From positions 186,001 to 250,000 of the forward strand of contig CALYLX010000143.1 of NCBI GenBank assembly GCA_944990035.1: a DNA stretch of 64,000 nt, written 5' to 3'. Position 1 is the first letter of the stretch. Every line of letters starts with the position of its first letter. The translations under genes and the position numbers were made by a program. The notes below the pieces were generated by a model that was given only the letters and a program-made list of their open reading frames with translations, was not told the origin of the DNA and did not search any database. Positions 24,047-32,514 of the stretch are shown here, one piece after another. The DNA is from Clitopilus passeckerianus. Taxonomy: Eukaryota > Basidiomycota > Agaricomycetes > Agaricales > Entolomataceae.

Positions 24047-25163
24047 ATGGCTGAGCTACAAGTTGTCCCACGAAAACGCCTCAAGATTGAAGCTGTAGAA
24101 AATTCTCCAAGCATTCGCTCAGAAAGCTTGTGGTTCGACGATGGCAACGTCGTAATCCAATCCGAATCGACAGAGTTCAGAGTTCACCGAAGTGTGCTCT
24201 CTAAGCACTCTACTCAGTTTCAGAAACTGCTGCCCCCGCCTTGTGATGGGCCTTCTGGAAGTCAAACGACACCTACGCTCCATATCCCATATCCAGCCCA
24301 AGATGTTCATCATCTCTTGAGCGCTCTCTATAATGGGTATGGATCAATGTAGTACATGGAGTAATAAATGCTAACGGAAAATTCTGATTCGATAGGCCTC
24401 AGCTACTCACCTGCTATCGGGAAGAGGATGCTCTCCCGATCGACGTTACCATTGCCCTCATTCGACTTGGCCACAAGTACGGCTTTGAAGAACTCCGTAA
24501 CGCGGCTGCAAAATGCGTCTTTGATGACTTCCCCCCCGTTCTCGATGAATGGCTAGCATCGTCCACCGAATTCGAATACATCACCTTTCCCGACGAGGAA
24601 GACACGGCTTCCGTCCATATGAAATTACTAATACTAGCCTTCGAATGCAGAATGCTCACGGTGTTAGTTCCACTCTACATCAACGCTTTTGAGTCCTTAA
24701 GCACGGCATGTTCATATCCTTTTTGTTTCAGATTAGTGCTGATGCCTTTATACATTCATAGGAGCAGATAGTCCATGGGTTCCAGTGTGACGATGGCTCA
24801 TCTATAAAGATGCCCGAGGAACTGAAACTAACTTGTTTGCTTGGTTTTGATAGGCTTGGCAAAGAGCGGCATAGTAAAACGTATAGGTGGCTAGCTAAAG
24901 TGCCGTACACTGGTTGCTCGTCGGGCTCAGGAAAACGGAACAAATGCTTACAAGCAAGCCAGAAGTTGTACATGGACTTGTTTGTCCCTTCCGAGGCAAT
25001 CCGCACTGGTTTTGAGGACTGGTCAGAGACATGGGAGGCTGGACTATGTTCGATATGCTCCAAAGCCGCCCAGGAAATGCACGAGCGCCGTCGTGAAAAG
25101 CTGTGGGAAATTTTGCCTTCATTATTCGACTTGGCGAACTGGGAGGAGCTGACGAATTTCTGA
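24047..25163 (+). CDS. BTB5: intact BTB/POZ protein
   Basis: Starts MAELQVVPRKRLKIE, which lines up with the BTB6 start MDSTETHKRKRLEIA, so I prefer this ATG to the in-frame ATG at 23960. The BTB domain has ESLWFDDGNVVIQSESTEFR and HRSVLSKHSTQFQKLL. Exon 2 starts after the intron ending near 24396 with PQLLTCYREEDALP, TIALIRLGHKYGFEELR and CRMLTVLVPLYINAF. Exon 3 holds IVHGFQCDDG and the Cys module GCSSGSGKRNKC, LCSICSKAAQEMH, LWEILPSLFDLANW, EELTNF to TGA 25161-25163. Intact. An ACGCGT box lies at 24001-24006, 41 bp before the chosen ATG. Confidence 0.75.
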
Positions 25164-25325
25164 CTACCGGGAGGAGATAGGGCCGCCAAGGAACATTCTC
25201 TACCAAACTACTGGTCTTTAGACTAAATGTATATCTAGGATAGAATGTAGACGCTCAATAGCTGACACCTATTAACTTTTGCAGCTCCAGGACGATATTA
25301 TTGTTCCCTGCAGAGGTGTGACGCG

Positions 25326-25341
25326 ACGCGACGCGTCGCGT
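25326..25341. repeat. Perfect 16-bp palindrome with MluI box and ACGCG tandem units
   Basis: acgcgacgcgtcgcgt equals its own reverse complement; its centre is ACGCGT. One more ACGCG unit precedes it (25321-25325), so three ACGCG units run in tandem. It could be a binding site for a dimeric factor or a CpG-rich relic of duplication. Confidence 0.6.
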
Positions 25342-25673
25342 TCCAGAGTACGTATCTGTAACGTCGCGTATTAATAACCACGCCGGCTTCTACCTGTCAA
25401 TTGTCAATCGGCCTCCAAAAAAGTCTTCATGCGACTCCGTCTGTGAGAATATGGCCTTCCAATGGAGGCAATGCCATTGATGCTGGAAGCACCGAGTCTT
25501 GCGCTCATCGAAGTGACCTCACGCAATCTGACACTTGAAGGGCGAGATGAAGGAAGAAATCAAATCAAAGTGCATGTTTGAACGGAGAAGTGTCCTGTCG
25601 TGAAGATGTTGAATGAGCCCAACCGACTAAACTCACCACTGGCAGTGGCAAGTCGCGATCGCGTTTGTAACGG

Positions 25674-25696
25674 GACGCGTCGTGTAACATTGTGAC
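25674..25696 (+). promoter_or_regulatory. ACGCGT-containing block shared with BTB8
   Basis: gacgcgtcgtgtaac followed by attgtgac, ending 71 bp before the BTB6 ATG. The same block with a few changes (gatgcgtcgcgtaac, gctgtgac) lies at 28184-28206 before BTB8. The MluI box is intact here and mutated at BTB8. Confidence 0.45.
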
Positions 25697-25766
25697 TTCG
25701 CCAAGTTCCACGAACCCGTCTCGCCCTCGCTCGCAAAACGACCTACAGGTTCTCAACCAAACAAAT

Positions 25767-26881
25767 ATGGACTCCACGGAAACTCATAAGCGAAAACGGC
25801 TTGAGATTGCTTCCATCGCGCAGCCAATCGTTCGTTCCGAGACCCTCTGGTTCGAAGATGGCAACGTCACTATCAGGGCTGGGTCGACTGAGTTCAAGGT
25901 TCACCGAAGTATCCTGTTAGGCAATTCCACGAAATTACAATCGGTGTTGGGCCCCGTTGCAGAAGGAGGGCTTGGGCTATCCACGCTTCAATTCCCGGAG
26001 ACCGCTAGCGAAGTCCATCAGCTCTTGAACGCCTTGTATCATGGGTAAGTAGAGAGAGCTTGTCGTTTGCTGGTCTGCACAATCTTGTTCTTTGACACGA
26101 ATTGCTTATGGCTTCCCATAGGTCTGATTTACTTACGCGCAGACGTGAATTGAAAGAAGGGTTACCACTTTCAACCATCTCTCCGTTGATTCGGTTGGGC
26201 CAGAAATACAGCTTTCACAAGCTCCGCGACGAAGCCGCCAAATGTCTCCAAGATGAATTCCCTTTACACCTTGATAAATGGCTTAGGAGTGACACCTTTG
26301 ACCATATCTAGATAGAAGACGATGTAGATATTCCTATAACTCTCCTCCAGGTACTCATACTTGCGAGGGAGTGCAAATTAATAACCATTCAAGTGGCAAT
26401 CTACCTGAATATTTATGCCGAAATTGATCAGGTTCGCTTCTGTTCTATATCAAGTTTACAGAGACTCACCCATACCAGTGTGCCATAGTTGAAGGTATCG
26501 CAGATAGGCGTGGCGTCAAGCATCCGGTCCCGATGGAAATCACAGTCGCATGTTTGCATGGCTTCAACCAACTTCGGACTAAACTCTATGACACTACCTA
26601 CCGATGGCTCAAAGAGGAACAACCGTCCTGGGATTGCGTAACACTTGGGGAAATGTAAACAGGCGAGCCTGCAGGTGTATTCCAATTTGTTTAAACCCTC
26701 TTCCAACTGGCTGAATGGCCTAGAGGGTTGGAACGACGACTGGGCACTCGAAATGTGTTCCGAGTGCAAGGAGGCGGCTGAGCTCAAGCATGAGACTGGT
26801 CGCAGGGAGCTTTGGGAACTTTTACCTTCGTTATTCGGACTTGGTAACTGGGAGGATCTCACTGACTTCCAAGTGGGCTGA
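25767..26881 (+). pseudogene. BTB6: BTB/POZ gene with a nonsense codon and a frameshift
   Basis: Starts MDSTETHKRKRLEIA and has a complete BTB domain (ETLWFEDGNVTIRAGSTEF, HRSILLGNSTKLQSVL, HQLLNALYHG). Exon 2 begins after the intron ending near 26121 (SDLLTRRRELKEG, SPLIRLGQKYSF) but runs into TAG at 26309-26311 after FDHI; the homologous text (IEDDVDIPITLLQVLILARE) continues in the same frame after it. In exon 3 the region between RWLKEEQPSWDC and GKCKQASLQ changes frame: this stretch is 4 nt longer than in BTB8. The module then reads on (MCSECKEAAELKH, LWELLPSLFGLGNW, EDLTDF) to 26881. Two independent lesions make it a pseudogene. It is the nearest relative of BTB8. Confidence 0.7.
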
Positions 26882-27012
26882 GACGGTGTCTCGAGTACCA
26901 TTCCATTTATCATATATTACATTGATTTTGTACCAAACACAATAATTTACTCGTTTGCTTAATCCTTACGATGTTTATCGCAGACGAGGAGCCAGGGAAA
27001 ATTAGATTGTGA

Positions 27013-28093
27013 TTAAGTTGTTGTAACTGCTGGAGTCGGAATAGGAACTGGCTCGCCGAAATTCGTTAATTCTGACCACGGCTTCAGATTGAAGCACTTC
27101 GGTAAATTCTCCCAGAATTCCTCTCTTCCTCTATTGTGGGCTGCCTTGGCTTGCTTCAAGCAAACAGGACAGAAACCCGCCTTTGCACCATAATCCTCCC
27201 ATGTGCCTAGCCCAGGAATACGAGTCATGAGATCCCGAAAGGCTCAAAAAAATGCTTTGCGCACAAATCCTCGACATATCTTTGCTTTCTGGCAACCTTC
27301 GTAAGGTACATTGTCCATCCAAGCATATGTTGTTGATCTGGTCGCTTGGCCAGTTGCTTCCATACCCCAAGCACAAACGAGTTTATCGTCAGTCGACATC
27401 TGATAAGCCGGCCCGTCTCTTCGTCTTTTTATTTCCCCCAGGAGTGTAGACTTAAAATCAGGTTATTAGTGTCAATCATCAAACTTCGGGAGTTGTATCA
27501 TACAATAAATTCAGCATATATGATCTTCCTGTAGACGGTTGGCAGGATCTGTTGAATAGAGCATTGTCTTGCGACGGAAAGAATCTGGATGTCGTTGTAG
27601 GTCTCGTCTGTATCGTCATCAACCTCAATATATTGATAGCAGTTGCGATTCATCCAGCCTTGGAGTGTTGGGGGAAAACTCGCCAAAACTATGTTCAGGG
27701 CATGGTCTCGTGGTGTAAAGAACTCGTGGGTATGACCCATACGAAGGAGCGCAAGGATTATTCTCAGAGGAGTCTTTCCAAGAGAAAGCATAGGCCTGGC
27801 GAGGTGATACAATGTCATTTTTATCCAAGAAAAATATAGAATGTGAGACGCACCATGAATAAATCGCTTTGAGTAAGTACAGAGCATCCTCTGCTAAACC
27901 TTCGAGCATGACTACTGCACCTCGACAGCTTCATACTCCATCTTCTTGAATTTTTCGGAATGCATCGCCGGGACGCCACGGTGAACGAGAAATCGTGTCC
28001 TTTCAACCTCGAGGATCACATTCCGTCGGAGAACCAGAAGTCTGGTGACTCGTCGGGGAGAGGGGTCAAGGAGTCGGTCCTTCGTCTTTTCAT
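27013..28093 (-). pseudogene. BTB7: inverted BTB/POZ pseudogene
   Basis: The only near-complete minus-strand copy in the left cluster. ATG at 28091-28093 gives MKRRRTDSLTPLPDESPDFW, matching the starts of BTB2/3. One base is missing in the FSDGNVI region near 28024, shifting the frame; it continues with ILEVERTRFLVHRGVPAMHS. A second one-base loss near 27916 is needed to reach VVMLEGLAEDALYLLKAIY. After an intron the middle part is clean (TPLRIILALLRMGHTHEF, CSIQQILPTVYRK). In the last exon, TYAWMDNVPYEGCQKAKIC leads to KAFF and a TGA at 27244-27246, after which the module continues in frame (FCPVCLKQAKAAH, FWENLPKCFNLKPW, SELTNFGEP) to 27013. Three lesions. Confidence 0.7.
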
Positions 28094-28183
28094 GGGACTC
28101 AGTCAAGCTAACCTCAGTGAAGGACTCGGAGGGAACAACACGGCCCTGGCCAGTCCAATAACGCCACAGGGGGCCCGTGACAA

Positions 28184-28206
28184 GATGCGTCGCGTAACGC
28201 TGTGAC
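28184..28206 (+). promoter_or_regulatory. Diverged copy of the BTB6 upstream block
   Basis: gatgcgtcgcgtaac plus gctgtgac ends 81 bp before the BTB8 ATG, matching the block at 25674-25696. The ACGCGT core has become ATGCGT. Confidence 0.4.
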
Positions 28207-28286
28207 GACCTGAAGGCGGTCTTCGCGTCCTGCCAAAATTCGTTCAGCAACTGTACATCAACTGGCAAGAAACTTTGAAAGTGCAT

Positions 28287-29413
28287 ATGGGCCCTTCTGA
28301 TGGCTCTCATCAAAACACTAAACGAAAATGACTTGAGATTGCCTCTGATACCGAGCAGCCAATAGTCCGGTCAGAGACCCTGTGGTTCGACGATGGCAAC
28401 GTCACGATTACGGCGGAATCGACGGAGTTCAAGGTTCATCGAAGCATACTGTCCATAAACTCCCAGAAAGTCAAAGCAATGCTAGACCCTGTTTCCGAGG
28501 GGGGACTTGGGCTATCTGCGCTCCAACTCCCCGAAAGTGCGGATGAGGTCCGTCAGCTCCTGAACGCTTTATACTATGGGTGAGTACCGAGGCTTTCAAG
28601 TTGTCTTTTTAACTGTATCCCAGTCGGACATTGCTGAGAGCTCGGTACAGCTCCGACCTCCTCCTACACTGGCGAGAATTCAATGAAGGACTACCTACGT
28701 CGATTATCTCCCCATTGATTCGGTTGGGGCAGAAATATGGGTTTCTCAAGCTCCGGGACACCGCTGCAAGATGTCTCTACGACGAGTTCCCTTCTGATCT
28801 TGAGGAATGGCTCAAGAACAACAGGAACAACTTCTACAACCTTCATGTACCCGATAGTGCCGACGCTGACATCACACTACTCCAAATACTCATCCTCGCG
28901 AACGAATGCAAAATCTTAAAGGTTCAGGTAGCGATCTATGTGGATATTTACATCTGGGTGGAGCGTGTCAGTTACTCTGCAGCCATCTAATTATCAGTCT
29001 GGGCGAGCTCATCTCTATGCCAGCGCGACATTGTTGAAGGCATCACAGATAGCCATGACGTTAAGCACCCAATACCGACAGAAATCAAGGTAGCCTGCCT
29101 GTATGGTTTTGACCAGCTTCGGATTGAGATTCACAACACAACCTACAAATGGCTTAGTATGCTGCCGCTCGCGAGCTGCTCGGACAGGGAAGGTTGCACA
29201 CAGGAGCGCGTGCAGCTATATTCCGATTTATTCTCACCCAATTCTCAAATACGCCATGGTTTGGAGGGTTGGAACGAGGGGTGGGGACTAAAACTATGTT
29301 CCGAGTGCGAGGTTGAGGCTAAGGCTTTGCATGAGAACGGTCGGAACCAGCTTTGGGACCTGCTGCCCTCGTTATTCGGGCTTGGAAAATGGGAGGATCT
29401 GACCAATTTCTGA
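28287..29413 (+). pseudogene. BTB8: BTB/POZ gene with a single early stop codon
   Basis: ATG 28287 gives MGPSDGSHQNTKRK and then TGA at codon 15 (28329-28331), where BTB6 has an Arg codon in KRKRLEIA. Everything after it is intact in the same frame: LEIASDTEQPIVRSETLWF, the BTB domain (HRSILSINSQKVKAML, VRQLLNALYYG), an intron ending near 28650, SPLIRLGQKYGFLKLRD, ITLLQILILANECK, a second intron near 28966-29020, DIVEGITDSHDVKHP, and the Cys module SCSDREGC, LCSECEVEAKALHENGR, LWDLLPSLFGLGKW, EDLTNF to TGA 29411-29413. Either a very recent pseudogene, a readthrough gene, or a sequence error. Downstream reinitiation would remove part of the BTB domain. Confidence 0.65.
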
Positions 29414-29635
29414 TCTAGCAAAATGGAATGTTGATTTTGTACGGGCTCATTTCTTCACATTTTGTATTAAAGGACTACATATTTTTTTGCCTAATTCATT
29501 CTTGGGTTTACTGCCCAGTTTCAGCAGGCCCACGGTGCTACTGCGACTAGAAGGTTACCCCCGAACCTGGCCACACTCCAAGCTTCAACTTACTCTAGAA
29601 GAACAAATAACCCAGCCCAAAATGGTGCTCTATCT

Positions 29636-29706
29636 ACGCCGAAATTCCTCAATTCCGACCAAGGGTTGAAATAAAAGCACTCAGATAAATTCCCTAAAAA
29701 TTACTC
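29636..29706 (-). pseudogene. Relic of a BTB family 3' end
   Basis: The plus-strand text cgaaattcctcaattccgac and what follows aligns base by base with the 3' end of BTB7 at 27058-27128 (cgaaattcgttaattctgac). It corresponds to the minus-strand codons of the LKPWSELTNFGE motif. Similarity is lost beyond about 29706. No open frame remains, so this is a short, old fragment. Confidence 0.5.
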
Positions 29707-30022
29707 TCTCTTGCTCTAAGCAGATGGAACGCTGGCGGAATTCTCCCTTTTGAACCAGCATGCTCCTATGCGTTCATTCTGGGGCAACTGGTTGGGACGT
29801 CCCGAAATATTCAAAAGTACCCTGCAGAGCCTTCCAGAGCTCTCCCTCGCAGAACCTCCGCTTCTGGCATTCTTCATATTGTGGGCATCTGCAACGTTGA
29901 GTCAAATGGAGATGTGATTGACACACGGGCCGTGAGAATACGTTCCTATCCGAGTCAGCCGTTCCCTAAGTCCATACCCCGTCTACCCAACCGGCCAAAC
30001 CTCAGAATATTGACATGTGTAC

Positions 30023-30042
30023 GAGCGTATTCAAATGAGTCA
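30023..30042 (+). promoter_or_regulatory. Conserved TGAGTCA block upstream of F-box-like gene 1
   Basis: gagcgtattcaaatgagtca ends 120 bp before the ATG. F-box-like gene 2 has agcgtgttcaaatgagtcat at 41020-41039 on its strand, 128 bp before its ATG. TGAGTCA is the AP-1/Gcn4/Pap1-type bZIP core. Confidence 0.45.
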
Positions 30043-30161
30043 AGGGTGCCACGCAGGGAGAAGTCCTCACATCACTTCCTGGGTACTGTGATATGCATCT
30101 CGCCATCCAGAAATAAAAGACACGTTCACGATTTCCTTTTGCCCAGCACCTGGCCAAAAGC

Positions 30162-31578
30162 ATGTCGCCTTCCTTGCCCCTTGATATCACCCAGCATGTT
30201 ATATCCTATGTCTCTAACAACAAAACGGCGCTATTAACTCAATGTTCTTTGGTCTGCCAAGATTGGTATCGAGTCGCGGCCAACCGGTTCTGGTCCCAGC
30301 ACCCACTCATCATTCGATCTCACCACGAGTACCAATGGGACCTGGAACTGGAGCCCTTGGAAGCACCTGCTGTTTTAGAACTCATCGAACTGCTTCAATT
30401 GCCGGATTGCAAGTTTCCCCATCATATTCGACATCTACAGCTACAAGGAAATCACGGCTTGCCAAACTCCTATGATGATGCGGCTGAAAAGCAACTGTAT
30501 CAGGATTTCGGCACTATTGCTGAGGTCCTTTGCTCAAAATACCACCGTGACGTGGGTCTTGTCGGCCTCACCCTTTGCAAGACGTCGTTGGTTCATATCA
30601 ACGAGAGGATCGTTTCTGATTTGGCGTCGTTTGAGGGTTTACAATCTCTTCAACTTTATTCTATAAACTCCCCCGATTATGATGTTCTCTTCAACCTTGT
30701 ATCAACTTTCAAAAGCCTCTCAAGGCTGTCCATCATTTCACGCAACATTGATTCATTCCTTACCGGTCTACCCCCTACTATGTCAAAATTCAACCTTGCA
30801 TCCCTCACAAAGCTCCGTATCCACGTTTCACTGGAGACCGAACCAATCCTTAGATCATTCCTCACCCCCTCCTGTTGCCTGCATACCGTTTTTCTTGACT
30901 GGCAAGGAGAAATGTACTCACTTCAAGACGTCTCCAACTTTCTATCATATCTTGGTCCGAGGCTCAAACACCTTGGTTTTAATTACGGGAAAAATCTCAT
31001 GGATGGAGGATCTGATTTCGAAGATGCCTGGTTGTTGGAAAGCCAAAAGGGTGCGTACATAAGATATCATTTATACGACTCCTTTCTCGTCCGACATGCA
31101 TGAATCACTTATCCTAATGCTAGACTTCTGCAACGGCCTACTCGCGCCCAATACAAGGCTTGAAACCCTAACCTTTCGCACTATCACACTCAGACGCCAG
31201 CCCTATTATGATACTTGGCTTCGAACCATCTTCGAGTCCATTACTTCTCCCTCCTTACGCCTTCTCTTCGTTGTCTTTGAACCTACCTCCCGCTGGGACC
31301 CTCTAAATGGACAGGAAGAATACCTTTTTGACAACTTCGACTGGGGCGCACTCGATGAAGTTTTGCCCTCAAATCCGAATTTCAACTCCTGGGGAAGAGT
31401 ACAGATTGGGTGGTACGGGGAGGAAGAATATTTGGTTGACTTTGAAGGTGTCGAAGAGCGGTTTAGAGAACGGCTTGGCAGGTTACACGGGAGTGGCAAG
31501 TTGGAAATCAAGGGGATGGGATACAGAAATAAAACCGGCGATAACTTGACATATGAATGTGCTTCTGAAGCAGCTTAG
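30162..31578 (+). CDS. F-box-like protein 1, leucine-rich C-terminal part
   Basis: Two exons. Residues 1-50 form an F-box-like motif (LPLDITQHVISYVSNNKTAL, LVCQDWYRVAANRFW), followed by about 400 residues with regularly spaced Leu (HHIRHLQLQGN, LVGLTLCKTSL, LQSLQLYSI, LSRLSIISR, LTKLRIHVSL, LKHLGFNYG) typical of agaricomycete F-box/LRR-like proteins. The intron lies between ESQK and DFCNGLLAPN (about 31050-31121). The stop is TAG 31576-31578. F-box proteins bind Skp1 and bring substrates to SCF ubiquitin ligases; that function is inferred. The close paralog at 39488-40892 on the other strand shares exon structure and promoter block. Confidence 0.75.
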
Positions 31579-32514
31579 GGCAATGCACAAGTGACAGAGT
31601 CTGTATGTTTACAGGAAAAGGCGTCTCTCCTTCTAGCCTTTTGAGCCTCGCTGTACGATGATGCACATTCGCCCTTTCAATCAGTGTGCGAAGACCACGT
31701 CTGAGGCTGGGGTAGGCCCGTCATCGCCCTTCCTCTAATTGCACCATGTTCACGGCACGACGCACTCATAAAGTAGGCAAGCCCTGCTAGCACCAATACT
31801 GATAGATGTACCTACGTAAGAGATTGCCTAGACGAATATACATGAACGATCACATCTAAATCGACTCGCAGTACTCGAACTCGAACGACCAGATAAGGAT
31901 AAGGTGCAAGGACGGGATACCGAGAGGTGTTGAAGAGATCTCTACGTAGCCAATATAAACACAGAAAAAGAAGAAAAGATCAGAAAGCAAGAAGCCTTGA
32001 TAAGTGAATCAGTAATGATAAATCTCGCCAACCTCTCTTCTTGTGGAGGAAGGACGGAGAATAAATATCAGAAAAAGAACAGGACAACCCGGTAAACAAC
32101 GACAACACAACCCTCCTAGTAGAACAAAGAACGGGAAGAAGAAAGGAAAGAAAACTAGAAGTAACAACACATTGATCAAGTGGTATATATATGTACGTTT
32201 TGAAGAGGAAAGAGGAAGGCCCCGAACGGCAAGCCGCTTCTTCAGAATGGGGAATTGGCGACGCGCAGCGAGGGGATGCAAAAGTGTCCTTGAAAGATTC
32301 CACAATCCAGAGAACATCTGAATACAGTGGAAAGGGGGGAGGAGGGTGGATTAGGGATGTGAGGGGTTGGATGAAATATTCGTGCATTCGTCGTCAGCAT
32401 GTCCCGTCGTGAAATCAGTATCCAGGGGGCGAACTGGGGAGGGTGCTAGCCCGGTATCGCAAAAGTCTTCTTCATTCTCATTCAAAGTCGAATTCCATGA
32501 ACCAGTAACATCCG
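31579..32514. other. Intergenic, purine-rich on the plus strand
   Basis: No gene supported. The stretch 31960-32230 is purine-rich (pyrimidine-rich on the minus strand) and likely includes the 3' untranslated part of the mucin gene. Open frames on the minus strand here (for instance 31980-32387) are Phe/Leu/Ser-rich products of this composition bias. Confidence 0.45.

Larger units (their letters stand above)
25164..25766. other. Intergenic region rich in CpG palindromes, upstream of BTB6
   Basis: No gene. It holds a 16-bp palindrome at 25326-25341, a second small one (cgcgatcgcg, 25654-25663) and an ACGCGT box at 25675-25680. The open frame starting at 25692 merges with BTB6, but its first 25 codons have no counterpart in paralogs. 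Confidence 0.4.
29414..30161. other. Intergenic region with a BTB relic and the F-box gene promoter
   Basis: No intact gene. It contains the minus-strand relic at 29636-29706 and, close to the F-box gene, a TGAGTCA block (30023-30042) and a TATA-like aaataaaag near 30110. Confidence 0.4.

Noticed and set aside
31980..32412. Open frames on both strands in the purine-rich stretch
   Set aside because: Low-complexity translations (Phe/Ser-rich or Lys/Arg-rich) caused by base composition; no domain.
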